Shown here in pieces: positions 55,326 to 64,000 of a DNA stretch of 64,000 bases (position 1 is its first letter; every line of letters begins with the position of its first letter). A model generated the notes under the pieces. That model ran no database searches, was not told the origin of the DNA, and worked only from the letters and a program-made list of their open reading frames with translations. This DNA is from Rhizobium sp. BK602 (lineage in GTDB: Bacteria > Pseudomonadota > Alphaproteobacteria > Rhizobiales > Rhizobiaceae). The stretch lies in assembly GCF_014195095.1 (NCBI RefSeq), contig NZ_JACIBC010000004.1, positions 310,001-374,000 of the forward strand. The letters run 5' to 3'. A program made the translations under genes and the position numbers.

Positions 55326-56231
55326 TCACCGCTCGTCGTCGTGTGCGGCGAGGACATCAACGGCAAGCCAGGTCCGGAACGCTTCCAGCGGCGGATAATT
55401 GGCGCGCGCATTCGGCCAGACGAGCCAATAGGTGCCCGGACCAGGCACCGATCCCCCGAACAGCGGCAGGAGACGCTTCTCCCTCAGTTCGACCTCGGCG
55501 AGGTAATCCGGCAGGAGAGCCACTCCGAGGCCGGCGATCGCCGCCTGCGTCATGGTCGCGAACTGGTCGAACAGCATCCCCGTGACATGCGGCACCTCCA
55601 ATCCCTGGGCGGCAAACCAGGTTCGCCACGCATCGAGCCTCGTTTCCAACTGCAGCAGCGGCAGTCCGGCCACATCCTCGGCCCGGACGATCGGATGCTG
55701 GGCCAGCAGCGCCGGCGAGATGCATGCCGTCAGCCGCTCCTCGAACAGTTTCATATGGCCGGCATCGCGCCAGTCGTCCGTGCCGAAGTGAATGGCCGCG
55801 TCGAAGCCCTCGGCGGCAAAATTGAACCGCTTCAGGCGCGTGGCGAGATTGATGGTGATGCCGGGATGCCTGGCGAGGAAATCGCCGAGCCGCGGCGCCA
55901 GCCATCGGGTACCGAATGCCGGCAGGATCGCCAGCGACAGCGAACCACCTCCGGGATTGGCGGCAAATTCCATGCTGCCACGCTGGATGAGATCGAGCGC
56001 GCGGCTGATATCGCGGCCATAGGCCTGCGCGGCCTCGGTCGGGATCAGCTTCTGCTTATGGCGGGAAAACAGCGGCCGGCCGAGCTGCTGCTCGAGGGTC
56101 TGGATCAGGCGGCTCACCGTGCCCTGCGTCAGATCGAGCTCGCGCGCCGCAGCCGCGGTCGAGCCGGTCCGCAACACGGCCTCAAAGGCGGACAGGAGAC
56201 TGATGGACGGGAGAAAACGGCGCGGGCGCAT
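55326..56231 (-). CDS. LysR-family regulator (GcvA-like), probable gcdH regulator
   Basis: 301 aa. N-terminal winged HTH (SISLLSAFEAVLRTGSTAAA, then ELDLTQGTVSRLIQTLEQQL) is followed by the periplasmic-binding-like effector domain (LSLAILPAFGTRWLAPRL, FDAAIHFGTDDW, GLGVALLPDYL). It is divergent from gcdH with 114 bp between the starts. In many proteobacteria a LysR protein controls gcdH and responds to glutarate-type metabolites. The regulator is convergent with the LacI gene (52 bp apart at the 3' ends). Confidence 0.92.
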   Translation of the reverse strand: MRPRRFLPSISLLSAFEAVLRTGSTAAAARELDLTQGTVSRLIQTLEQQLGRPLFSRHKQKLIPTEAAQAYGRDISRALDLIQRGSMEFAANPGGGSLSLAILPAFGTRWLAPRLGDFLARHPGITINLATRLKRFNFAAEGFDAAIHFGTDDWRDAGHMKLFEERLTACISPALLAQHPIVRAEDVAGLPLLQLETRLDAWRTWFAAQGLEVPHVTGMLFDQFATMTQAAIAGLGVALLPDYLAEVELREKRLLPLFGGSVPGPGTYWLVWPNARANYPPLEAFRTWLAVDVLAAHDDER

Positions 56232-56345
56232 GTGAGCCTATGCATTTTATGCATGAAGTTACGCCTAAATAGGGTTATTCAAATGAAATCGCAATCGTTA
56301 AGCACATAGGCTCAGCGATCCCAGCACGCATCTCGAGGAACAGCC

Positions 56346-57557
56346 GTGTCCAGCAATCCCTCCCAGTCTCACCACAAGACAAGCGCATTCGTCTGGAACG
56401 ATCCCTTCCTGCTCGAGGATCAGCTTTCCGACGAGGAGCGGATGATCCGCGACTCCGCTGCGGCCTTTGCCGAGGCGGAACTGTTGCCGCGCGTTCAGGA
56501 GGCCTATCTCAACGAGCATACCGATCCGGACCTCTTCCGCCTGATGGGCAAGGCCGGCCTGCTCGGCGTGACCCTGCCGGAAAAATACGGCGCGGCCGGC
56601 GCCAACTACGTCGCCTATGGCCTCGTCGCCCGCGAGGTCGAGCGCATCGATTCCGGCTATCGCTCGATGATGAGCGTGCAGTCGTCGCTGGTCATGTATC
56701 CGATCTACGCCTATGGCTCGGAAGAACAGCGCGACAAATATCTGCCGGGCCTCGTCTCCGGCGAGCTGATCGGCTGCTTCGGCCTGACCGAGCCGGATGC
56801 CGGCTCCGATCCCGGCGGCATGAAGACGCGCGCCGAGAAGATCGATGGCGGCTATCGCCTGCGCGGCTCCAAAATGTGGATCTCCAATGCGCCGATCGCC
56901 GATGTCTTCGTCGTCTGGGCGAAGTCGGAAGCACATGACGGCAAGATCCGCGGCTTCATTCTCGAAAAGGGCATGAAGGGCCTGTCGGCGCCGAAGATCG
57001 GCGGCAAGCTGTCGCTGCGTGCCTCGATCACCGGCGAAATCGTCCTCGATGGCGTCGAAGTCGGCGAAGACGCGCTGCTGCCGGGCGTATCGGGCCTCGC
57101 CGGCCCGTTCGGCTGCCTCAATCGCGCCCGCTACGGCATTTCCTGGGGCGTGCTCGGCGCCGCCGAGGATTGCTGGTTCCGCGCCCGCCAATACGGCCTT
57201 GACCGCCTGCAGTTCGGCAAGCCGCTGGCCGGCACGCAGCTTTTCCAGAAGAAGCTCGCCGACATGCAGACGGATATCGCGCTCGGCCTGCAGGGCTCGC
57301 TGCGCGTCGGGCGCCTGATGGACGAACACAAGTTCGCGCCCGAAATGATCTCGATCGTCAAGCGCAACAATTGCGGCAAGGCGCTCGACATCGCCCGCGC
57401 CGCCCGCGACATGCATGGGGGCAACGGCATCCAGATCGAATATCACGTCATGCGCCACGCGCAGAATCTGGAAACGGTCAATACCTACGAAGGCACGCAT
57501 GACGTCCATGCGCTGATCCTCGGCCGCGCGCAGACGGGTATCCAGGCATTCTTCTGA
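56346..57557 (+). CDS. gcdH: Glutaryl-CoA dehydrogenase
   Basis: 403 aa acyl-CoA dehydrogenase family flavoprotein that oxidises and decarboxylates glutaryl-CoA to crotonyl-CoA in lysine, tryptophan and glutarate breakdown. Motifs: [16 protein letters not shown] (FAD/substrate loop), [36 protein letters not shown], and the C-terminal [19 protein letters not shown] with catalytic Glu near residue 382. These match GCDH rather than short-chain dehydrogenases. Starts at a GTG (56346) with GAGGAA upstream. Confidence 0.93.
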   Translation: MSSNPSQSHHKTSAFVWNDPFLLEDQLSDEERMIRDSAAAFAEAELLPRVQEAYLNEHTDPDLFRLMGKAGLLGVTLPEKYGAAGANYVAYGLVAREVERIDSGYRSMMSVQSSLVMYPIYAYGSEEQRDKYLPGLVSGELIGCFGLTEPDAGSDPGGMKTRAEKIDGGYRLRGSKMWISNAPIADVFVVWAKSEAHDGKIRGFILEKGMKGLSAPKIGGKLSLRASITGEIVLDGVEVGEDALLPGVSGLAGPFGCLNRARYGISWGVLGAAEDCWFRARQYGLDRLQFGKPLAGTQLFQKKLADMQTDIALGLQGSLRVGRLMDEHKFAPEMISIVKRNNCGKALDIARAARDMHGGNGIQIEYHVMRHAQNLETVNTYEGTHDVHALILGRAQTGIQAFF

Positions 57558-57590
57558 TACGGGACCGGCGGGCCGCCCTCTCGTGGCAGA

Positions 57591-58355
57591 TCACTGAACC
57601 TCGTGCACGTAGCGATGGCTTCGCGTGGTCGCCCGGTGGCTTGCGACGAGAACCGGAACGGCGGACTGATCGTAGGCCACCTCGTCGATCGTCAGCACGG
57701 CGTTCGGCAGATCCAGATGCAGCAAGCGGGCATCGTCCTCGGTCGCCAGCGTAGCGGCGATCTGTTCGCGAATGGCCGAGATGCGGATACCGTAACGATC
57801 GAGAAGATAGAGATACAGCAGCGCCGGTATGTCCTCTTTCCGCTCGGGAAATCCTGGCAGCAAATGGGCCGGCAGCACCAAGACCTCGTGCATGACCGGC
57901 CGCCCGTCCACGCTTCGCAGGCGGTGAAAGCTGATCACCTCGGTCGGCACCTTCAGTTGCAGCTTCGCGCCCTCCTCCGCGGTCGCCTCGCGCTTTTCCA
58001 GCGACAATATTTCCGAGGTGGAGTTCTGCAGCGAGCCGTCCAGGCCGTGCAGGCGGAAATACTGGAAAAAGAACCGCAGGCTGTGTTGCGGCGTGCGTCC
58101 GGTCACCACCGTCCCGGTCTTGCGGCGGCGGCTGAGCAGGCCCTCGTTCGTCAGGTCCGACAATGCCCGCCGGATCGTGCCGACCGCGACCCCGAACATC
58201 TGCGATAGCGCGATCTCGCTCGGCAGCACCGTCCCGGCCGGCCATTTGCCCATCATGATCGCTTCAGTGATCTGCCGCTTCACCACCTCGTAGAGCGGCA
58301 ACGACAAATCCGACGCCCGCGACGTGTCCGCTGAAAAATTGGGCAGTTTTTGCAA
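57591..58355 (-). CDS. GntR-family regulator with UTRA effector domain
   Basis: 254 aa. The HTH (LPLYEVVKRQITEAIMMGKW, then LPSEIALSQMFGVAVGTIRR and RKTGTVV) is of the HutC subfamily, followed by a UTRA ligand domain (about 95-245; VISFHRLRSVDGRPVMHEVL and ending RSHRYVHEV). The start is a TTG at 58355 with AGAGG 8 bases upstream; an in-frame stop lies just before it. It is divergent from the M20 gene and the following transporter operon and probably controls them. The ligand may be related to the deacylase substrate. Confidence 0.9.
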   Translation of the reverse strand: MQKLPNFSADTSRASDLSLPLYEVVKRQITEAIMMGKWPAGTVLPSEIALSQMFGVAVGTIRRALSDLTNEGLLSRRRKTGTVVTGRTPQHSLRFFFQYFRLHGLDGSLQNSTSEILSLEKREATAEEGAKLQLKVPTEVISFHRLRSVDGRPVMHEVLVLPAHLLPGFPERKEDIPALLYLYLLDRYGIRISAIREQIAATLATEDDARLLHLDLPNAVLTIDEVAYDQSAVPVLVASHRATTRSHRYVHEVQ

Positions 58356-58363
58356 TTAATTGC
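58352..58363. promoter_or_regulatory. Perfect palindrome GCAATTAATTGC at the GntR gene start
   Basis: A perfect 12-bp palindrome covering the TTG start of the GntR gene and part of its ribosome-site spacer. An AT-rich stretch (58,340-58,440) extends toward the M20 gene. It is a plausible operator for the GntR protein, acting on its own expression. Confidence 0.45.
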
Positions 58364-58476
58364 CTCTTATTTGGAGTTGACTCACGAATGAGCAGGAAGC
58401 ATCATTACTATATAGTTTATATAAATACGAGGGCGGAATCTTTTCCAAGCCTGCGCCCCCAATTTTGGAATTCGAC

Positions 58477-59796
58477 GTGCACGATCAAGCCTTATCACCT
58501 CGCACAGCAGCTTTTGCAAACGCCATCGCGGCGATCGAGCGCGATGTCGATACGGCCGTCGACGATCTCGGCCGAATGATCTCCATCGATACGACTTTTC
58601 CTCCGGGCGAGGGCTATGGTTCTTTCGCAGACCTGATGGAAGAGCTGCTGCATCCGCTCGGTTTTCAGACCGAGCGCGTGACAGTGCCGGAAGAGCTGTG
58701 GCGCGTCGCCAACGGTCCGGCGTCGGGCCCCCGCATCAACCTAGTGGCGGAACGCCCCGCTGCCAGGCCGGTCTGCGGTCTCTATTACCATGTCGATACC
58801 GTTCCGGCGGCGCCGGGCTGGCAGCGCGACCCGCTGCGCCTGACGCGCGAGGGAAGCCGGCTCTACGGGCTCGGAGCCGCCGACATGAAGGGTACGATTG
58901 CCGCGACCTTGCTCGCTTTGCGAGCCGCCCGCGCCCATGGCGTCGAGCTTGCCTATGATCCGATGCTGCTGCTGTGCACCGACGAAGAGGGCGGGCTCTA
59001 TCCCGGCATCCGCTACCTTGCCGAACAGGGCAGGCTGAAGGGGCACATCCTCAACTTCAACGGCTCGGCGGCGCCGCGTATCTGGGCCGGCTGCTTCGGC
59101 GTCTTCCATCTCCAGATCACGATCAGGGGGCATGCCGTCCATGCCGGCGAAGGCAATCGCACCGGTTCCGGCGTCAATGCGATCGAAGGCGCGATCCCCC
59201 TGCTGCAGGCACTTCATGCCCTGAAGCCAAAGATCGCGACGTTTGAATCCGCGCTGCCGCCACCGCCGCACGCAAGCGGCCCGCTGCGGCCGCAATTGTC
59301 GATTTCGGCCATCCATGGCGGTACATCAGGCGGTCAGGTCGCCGCCGAGATCAAAATCCTCGTCAGCCGACGCTATGCGCCCGAGGAACATTACGAGGCC
59401 GCGCGCGCCGAGATCGAGGATCTGGTGCGCAGCGCGCTGACGCAGGCCCCCGGCCTCGGCTTCGATATCGATCTCGTCGGTCATCTCATCCCGACCTCCG
59501 ATCCGGATGGCCCCCATTGGCCGCGCTGGCAGCAGGCGCTCAGCCTGGGCTTCGGCTACGAGGCGGACGACTTCAGCAAATGGGGTGCGGCGAGCTGCTC
59601 GGATTTCGGCTACGTGCAGCGGGCGGGCATCATGCAGGAAGTGCTGCTCGGCGGGCTGGGACGGCCGGAAAGCTGCATCCACAGCCCCGAAGAACATACG
59701 ACGACCACCGATATCGTCGCACTGGCAAAGAGCATTCTCGCCTATCTCGCGCATGACTTCCGCGCCGATCTCATTCCTGAGCACACATCATCATAA
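58477..59796 (+). CDS. M20-family deacylase/peptidase (ArgE/DapE type)
   Basis: 439 aa from the GTG at 58477 (a TTG four codons earlier is possible). Zinc amidohydrolase that removes an acyl group from an amino acid or cleaves a dipeptide. Metal ligands are visible: YYHVDTVP (His), GAADMKG (Asp), CTDEEGG (two Glu) and SPEEHTTTTD (His). RIWAGCFGVFHLQITIRGHA lies in the dimerisation domain, ending with the His of GHAVHAGEG. It lies 14 bp before a peptide-type binding-protein gene, suggesting the imported substrate is deacylated or hydrolysed here. Confidence 0.9.
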   Translation: MHDQALSPRTAAFANAIAAIERDVDTAVDDLGRMISIDTTFPPGEGYGSFADLMEELLHPLGFQTERVTVPEELWRVANGPASGPRINLVAERPAARPVCGLYYHVDTVPAAPGWQRDPLRLTREGSRLYGLGAADMKGTIAATLLALRAARAHGVELAYDPMLLLCTDEEGGLYPGIRYLAEQGRLKGHILNFNGSAAPRIWAGCFGVFHLQITIRGHAVHAGEGNRTGSGVNAIEGAIPLLQALHALKPKIATFESALPPPPHASGPLRPQLSISAIHGGTSGGQVAAEIKILVSRRYAPEEHYEAARAEIEDLVRSALTQAPGLGFDIDLVGHLIPTSDPDGPHWPRWQQALSLGFGYEADDFSKWGAASCSDFGYVQRAGIMQEVLLGGLGRPESCIHSPEEHTTTTDIVALAKSILAYLAHDFRADLIPEHTSS

Positions 59797-59810
59797 TAAG
59801 GGAACATGAC

Positions 59811-61361
59811 ATGCTGACATTGAACCGACGTCATTTTCTGGCCGGAACGGCCGCGCTGCTGACCGCGCCCTCGCTCGGCTACGCCGGGACCGCGACACCG
59901 GCCAAGGGCGGGACGCTACGCATTTCCGTCGATCAGGCGGCCAGCGTCATCCATCCGCTCCTGACGCGCGTCAATCCCGAATACATGGTCACGGAGCTGC
60001 TTTACAGCAATCTGACGCGGCTGAAGGTCGACATGTCGGTCGAGCCGGACCTGGCCGAATCCTGGAGCGCCAATGATGCGCTCACCGAATGGACCTTCAA
60101 GCTGCGCGGCGGCGTCAAATTCCATGACGGATCGCCGCTCACCGCCACCGACGTGGTGGAGACGTTCAAGGCCATCCTCAATCCCAACAACGCCTCTCCG
60201 GCGCGCAACAATGTCGGTCCGATCGCCGATATCGTTGCGGCCGATCCGCTGACGGCGGTCTTCAAGCTTTCCGGCCCCTATGCCGACTTCCCCGTGGCCA
60301 TGGCCTATACCGTGGCCCGCATCATTCCGGCTTCGATCGCCACCGGCGATTTCAAGAAGCTGTCGACTTCGGCCAACGGCACCGGCCCATTCAAGCTCGT
60401 CTCCTACGAACCCGACCGCCTGATCGTCGTCGAGCGCAATCCGGACTATTACGATCCGAGCCGGCCGCATCTCGACCGCATCGAAATCCAGGTGTTTCCG
60501 GATATTTCGGCACAGACCTCGGCGCTGCTCGCCGGCAATATCGATGTCGTCTCCACCGTCCAGCCGACCGAATATCTGCGGATGAAGGACGCCGATGGGG
60601 TCAATGCCCTGCGCATCCCGTCCGGCCAGTTCTGCAACATCAACTTCGGCTGCGATACCAAGCCTTTCAACGATGCACGCGTGCGTCGCGCGCTGGCGCT
60701 GACCGTCGACCGGCAGGCAATGGTCGATTTCGTGACCGAAGGCTTCGGCACTCCCGGCAACGACACGCCGCTGAACGCCTCCTACCGCTTCTACAAGGAT
60801 CTGCCGCTGCGCCAGGCCAATATCGAGGAAGCCAAGAAACTTCTGAACGAAGCGGGCTATCCGGACGGCTTCGAAGCCACCCTGATCGCCTCGGACAAGC
60901 CGAGCCAGCGCACCCAGCTCGCCGTGGCGCTACGGGAAATGGCCAAGGAAGCGGGTATCCGGATCAACGTCCAGACCATGCCGCATGCCACCTATCTGGA
61001 CCAGGTCTGGAAGAAGGGCAATTTCTATGTCGGCTTCTACAACATGCAGCCGACGGCGGACGCCATCTTCAAGCTGCTCTATACGTCGGATGCCGCCTGG
61101 AACGAGACGCGCTGGAACAATGCCGCCTTCGACAAGGTCGTCAACGAGGCGCGCGGCACGAAGGATGAGGCCAAGCGCGCGGCGCTCTACGCCGAGGCGC
61201 AGCAATTGATGAGCGACGAGGTTCCGTCGATCATCCCGGTCTTCTTCGACGTGCTGGCGGCCAAACGCGACTGGGTGTCCGGTTTCGAAGTCCATCCGCG
61301 CGCCTCCGTCTTCCGCCTCGACTACGTCTCCCTGAGCGACAAGGCGCCGAAGCGCGGCTGA
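59811..61361 (+). CDS. Oligopeptide-type ABC transporter binding protein (SBP_bac_5)
   Basis: 516 aa. The N-terminus (MLTLNRRHFLAGTAALLTAP) has an RRxFL Tat-type signal, cleaved near AGTA. SBP_bac_5 landmarks: LLYSNLTRLKVDMSVEPDLA, KFHDGSPLTATDVVETFKAI, NGTGPFKLVSYEPDRLIVVE and the FNDARVRRALALTVDR segment. Such proteins bind di- and oligopeptides, and also other small amide-like compounds. It is the abundant first member of the operon and is separated from the permease gene by 137 bp with several hairpins. Confidence 0.94.
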   Translation: MLTLNRRHFLAGTAALLTAPSLGYAGTATPAKGGTLRISVDQAASVIHPLLTRVNPEYMVTELLYSNLTRLKVDMSVEPDLAESWSANDALTEWTFKLRGGVKFHDGSPLTATDVVETFKAILNPNNASPARNNVGPIADIVAADPLTAVFKLSGPYADFPVAMAYTVARIIPASIATGDFKKLSTSANGTGPFKLVSYEPDRLIVVERNPDYYDPSRPHLDRIEIQVFPDISAQTSALLAGNIDVVSTVQPTEYLRMKDADGVNALRIPSGQFCNINFGCDTKPFNDARVRRALALTVDRQAMVDFVTEGFGTPGNDTPLNASYRFYKDLPLRQANIEEAKKLLNEAGYPDGFEATLIASDKPSQRTQLAVALREMAKEAGIRINVQTMPHATYLDQVWKKGNFYVGFYNMQPTADAIFKLLYTSDAAWNETRWNNAAFDKVVNEARGTKDEAKRAALYAEAQQLMSDEVPSIIPVFFDVLAAKRDWVSGFEVHPRASVFRLDYVSLSDKAPKRG

Positions 61362-61376
61362 AGGAGCCCACCGATC

Positions 61377-61476
61377 CGGATCATCGGCCGCATTGCCGAT
61401 GATCCGAGCGTTGCACCGGCCTTTCGACCGGCAACGCAGCCCAAGGATCGACCACGCGATCTCGTCGCGGTCGATC
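61377..61476 (+). promoter_or_regulatory. Three consecutive hairpins in the binding-protein/permease spacer
   Basis: First: CGGATCATCGGC (61377-61388) with GCCGATGATCCG (61395-61406), loop 6. Second: CGTTGCaCCGG with CCGGCAACG (about 61408-61436), one bulge. Third: GATCGACC(ac)GCGA (61446-61459) with TCGCGGTCGATC (61465-61476). No T-runs follow, so they probably stabilise the binding-protein mRNA and lower permease expression. Confidence 0.6.
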
Positions 61477-61498
61477 ATGAGAAAGCCAGGAAACGAAC

Positions 61499-62446
61499 GT
61501 GTCACCGCACTATCTTCTCAAGCGGCTGCTGATGATCGTCTACACGCTCTTCATCGTGTCGCTCATCGTCTTCGCAATCACCCAGATCCTGCCGGCCGAC
61601 GCGGCGGTGATGATGCTGGGCGAAAACGCCACCGCCCAGGCGCTGGATGCCCTGCGCCAGCAGATGGGGCTGAACGATCCGGTATGGCTGCAATATCTGC
61701 ACTGGCTGACCGGCATCCTTCATGGCGATTTCGGCCAGTCCCTGCGCACGGGGCAGCCGGTCGCCCCGGTCATGCTCGAAGCGCTCGGGCGCTCTCTGCT
61801 ACTGGCCTGCCTGTCGATCGCCCTGATGCTCGTGCTGGCCATCCCGCTCGGCGTCATCGCCGCGATGCGGCGCGGGCGGATCGCCGACATGATGGTGAGC
61901 CTGGTCTCCTATGCCGGCGTTTCGCTGCCCGAATTCGTGACGGCAACCGTCGCCGTTCTGGTCGTCTCCGACTGGCTGAAATGGCTGCCGCCGACCGGCT
62001 ACGTCCCCCTGACCGAAAATTTCACCGACGGCATCGCGCATCTGGCACTACCCGTCTGCGTGATCTCCATCATCCTGATCGCCCATGTCTCGCGCATGGT
62101 GCGCTCCGAACTCGTCGACGTGCTGCATACCGATTATGTCCGCGCCGCGCGGCTGAAGGGGCTTTCCGGCCCGCGAGTTCTCTTCGGCCATGCGCTGCGC
62201 AACGCATTGCTGCCAACGATCACGGTCGTCGCCCTCGACGTCGGCTATTTGCTCGGTGGCATCATCGTCGTCGAGGAGATCTTCGCCATACCCGGCATCG
62301 GGCGGCAACTGATCGTCGCCATCCAGACGCGCGACCTGCCCGCCATCCAGGCCGGCGTCCTGCTGATGGCCGCCACCTATTCCATCGTCAATTTCGCGGC
62401 CGACATTCTCTATGCCTGGCTCGACAAGAGGATCCAATATGGTTGA
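61499..62446 (+). CDS. Peptide-type ABC transporter permease (DppB family)
   Basis: 315 aa, six membrane helices. Family motifs: the N-terminal LKRLLMIVYTLFIVSLIVFA, QMGLNDPVWLQYLHWLTGIL, FGQSLRTGQPV, and the EAA loop ARLKGLSGPRVLFGHALRNA. It starts at a GTG (61499) with GGAAAC a few bases before. Its stop overlaps the next permease by 8 bp. It pairs with that permease and the ATPase at 63271. Confidence 0.93.
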   Translation: MSPHYLLKRLLMIVYTLFIVSLIVFAITQILPADAAVMMLGENATAQALDALRQQMGLNDPVWLQYLHWLTGILHGDFGQSLRTGQPVAPVMLEALGRSLLLACLSIALMLVLAIPLGVIAAMRRGRIADMMVSLVSYAGVSLPEFVTATVAVLVVSDWLKWLPPTGYVPLTENFTDGIAHLALPVCVISIILIAHVSRMVRSELVDVLHTDYVRAARLKGLSGPRVLFGHALRNALLPTITVVALDVGYLLGGIIVVEEIFAIPGIGRQLIVAIQTRDLPAIQAGVLLMAATYSIVNFAADILYAWLDKRIQYG

Positions 62447-63269
62447 GCTTTTCAAGCGGCTGATGCGCACGCCGCAGGGCGCCACCGGCCTGATCCTGAT
62501 CGTTCTGGTCTTCATCATCGTCGTCTTCGGCCCATGGCTCGCGCCGCACGATCCGGAAGCCATGTCGATCCTGTCGCGCTACAAGGGGCCAAGTGCGGCC
62601 TTCCCGCTGGGGACCGACCAATATGGTCGCGACATCTTGAGCCGCCTGCTCATCGGGGCACGCGCCACCGTGACGACGGCCGTTCTGGCGACCCTTGCCG
62701 GAACGCTGGCGGGCGCCCTGATCGGCACGATCTCGGCCTATCTCGGCGGCCGGGCGGACGAGATCATCATGCGCACCATCGACGCCATCATGGCGATCCC
62801 GAACCTGCTGTTCGCGCTCCTGATCGTCAATCTGCTCGGCTCCGGCAGCGTCAATGCGCTGGTGGCCGTCGCCATCGCCTTCGCGCCCGGCATGGCGCGC
62901 ATCACCCGCAGCGTCGCGCTCTCGATCCGCAAGCAGGACTATGTGAGCGCGGCGATCGCCCGCGGCGAAAGCTCGTCCTTCATCATCCTCAGGGAAATGC
63001 TGCCGAACGTCATCGCGCCGATCATCGTCGAGACGACCATCCGCGTCTCCTTCGCGGTCATGCTGTTCGCGACGCTCAGTTTCCTCGGGCTGGGCGCCCA
63101 GCCGCCGGCGACGGAATGGGGACTGATGATCTCCGAGGCACGCCAATACATGCACATCAGCGCCGGAATCCTGATCTGGCCGAGCCTCGCGATCGCGGTC
63201 GTCGCCGTCGGTTTCAATCTGCTCGGCGACGGTCTTCGCGATGCGCTGAACCCCCGCACGGGAGGATGA
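62439..63269 (+). CDS. Peptide-type ABC transporter permease (DppC family)
   Basis: 276 aa from the ATG at 62439 within the overlap with the previous permease. DppC features: KRLMRTPQGATGLILIVLVF, FPLGTDQYGRDILSRLLIGA, DEIIMRTIDAIMAIPNLLFA, the EAA loop around IARGESSSFIILREMLPN, and GLGAQPPATEWGLMISEARQ near the end. Length is normal. The ATPase gene starts one base after its stop. Confidence 0.94.
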   Translation: MVELFKRLMRTPQGATGLILIVLVFIIVVFGPWLAPHDPEAMSILSRYKGPSAAFPLGTDQYGRDILSRLLIGARATVTTAVLATLAGTLAGALIGTISAYLGGRADEIIMRTIDAIMAIPNLLFALLIVNLLGSGSVNALVAVAIAFAPGMARITRSVALSIRKQDYVSAAIARGESSSFIILREMLPNVIAPIIVETTIRVSFAVMLFATLSFLGLGAQPPATEWGLMISEARQYMHISAGILIWPSLAIAVVAVGFNLLGDGLRDALNPRTGG

Positions 63270-63270
63270 C

Positions 63271-64000
63271 ATGAGCCAACCACAACAGAGCAGCGTTCTC
63301 CAGATCCGCGACTATTGCCTCGACTATCTGACGGCGAACGGCACGTTCCATGCGCTGAAGACCATCAATCTGGAGATCCGCGCCGGGGAAATCCTCGGTC
63401 TCGTCGGCGAATCCGGCTCGGGCAAGACCTCGCTTGCCTGGTCGATCATGCGCTACCTGCCGGGCAATGCCCGGGAGGTGGGCGGTTCCATCCGGCTGTT
63501 GGGCGAGGATCTGGCGGCCAAGACCGCCGCCGAGATCGGTCGCATGCGCGGCAGGCAGATCAGCATGGTCTTCCAGGACCCCGGCACGTCGCTCAATCCC
63601 ACCCTGTCGCTCGGCACGCAGCTTACCGAGGCGCTGACGCGCCATCGCGGCCTGACGAAAAGACAGGCATGGAGCGAGGGAGAGGCGATGCTTGCCCGCG
63701 TCGGACTGAAAAACCCGGCCCAGATGATGAGGCGCATGCCGCATGAAGCGTCGGGCGGCGAGAAGCAGCGCGTCGTCATCGCCACGGCCTTCGCCTGCAA
63801 TCCCGCCTGCATCATCTTCGACGAACCGACCACGGCCCTCGACGTGATCACCTCGCGGCAGATCCTCGACCTCTTCCTCGATCTTCAGGCCGAGACGGGC
63901 GTCGCCTCGCTCTACATCTCGCATGATCTGGCATTGCTGTCGCGCACGGCAAAGCGCGTCGCCGTCATCCGCAAGGGCGAGATCGTCGAGCAGGGTTCGG
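63271..64000 (+). CDS. Peptide-type ABC transporter ATPase (DppD family), 5' part
   Basis: The frame is open to the right edge of the window (243 codons seen). The ATG at 63271 is preceded by GGAGGATGAC. Walker A GESGSGKTS (about residue 48), Q-loop VFQDPGTSLNPTLS, signature ASGGEKQRVVIA, Walker B CIIFDEPTTALD and the switch histidine in LYISHDLALL are all intact. It energises uptake by the two permeases just upstream. The C-terminal oligopeptide-family extension lies outside the window, and a DppF-type partner may follow. Confidence 0.92.
   Translation, partial: MSQPQQSSVLQIRDYCLDYLTANGTFHALKTINLEIRAGEILGLVGESGSGKTSLAWSIMRYLPGNAREVGGSIRLLGEDLAAKTAAEIGRMRGRQISMVFQDPGTSLNPTLSLGTQLTEALTRHRGLTKRQAWSEGEAMLARVGLKNPAQMMRRMPHEASGGEKQRVVIATAFACNPACIIFDEPTTALDVITSRQILDLFLDLQAETGVASLYISHDLALLSRTAKRVAVIRKGEIVEQGS

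Overview
The window looks like chromosome or chromid sequence of a Rhizobiaceae bacterium (Rhizobium/Agrobacterium group). Four things point there: a complete type VI secretion locus in the rhizobial impA-to-impN order, a bcsN-bcsA-bcsB-bcsZ cellulose operon with no bcsC, an exact CtrA-type box, and a repeat resembling rhizobial intergenic mosaic elements. Most of the DNA is GC-rich with strong alphaproteobacterial codon bias. The clear exception is an AT-richer accessory stretch at about 15.7-20.2 kb.

Layout. 1-373: 3' end of a fumarylacetoacetate-hydrolase-family gene. 744-2741: chemoreceptor with a CheR-type C-terminal pentapeptide. 3517-12411: cellulose operon (bcsN, bcsA, bcsB, bcsZ and a TPR protein), translationally coupled from bcsA on. 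12443-14281: PAS-GGDEF diguanylate cyclase. 14330-15583 (minus): GAF-GGDEF-PilZ protein. The two cyclases and the PilZ domain of BcsA suggest local c-di-GMP control of cellulose.

15694-45081: T6SS. The minus-strand arm runs tssH(clpV), hcp, a 182-aa unknown, vgrG, a DUF4123 adaptor, a NucA/NucB-type DNase, a ComJ/Nin-type protein, a GNAT, a PAAR protein, a Tdi1-like immunity protein and a SUKH remnant. The plus-strand arm is tssA, tssB, tssC, a second tssC-like gene, tagJ, tssE, tssF, tssG, an FHA gene, tssK, tssL, tssM, a tagF-pppA fusion and a Ser/Thr kinase. The highlight is the cargo: a VgrG-linked nuclease of the family of Bacillus competence nuclease NucA, followed 2 bp later by a homologue of its inhibitor Nin/ComJ. 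This looks like the NucA-Nin pair reused as a T6SS effector-immunity pair.

45100-64000: metabolic and transport genes. These are a lone Wza-type export lipoprotein; a chemoreceptor paired with a sugar-type binding protein; a ribose-type ABC transporter divergent from a LacI regulator, with two identical operator-like 15-mers between them; a LysR regulator divergent from glutaryl-CoA dehydrogenase (gcdH); a GntR/UTRA regulator; and an M20 deacylase followed by an oligopeptide-type ABC operon that runs off the right edge. I found no tRNA, rRNA, CRISPR array or insertion sequence.
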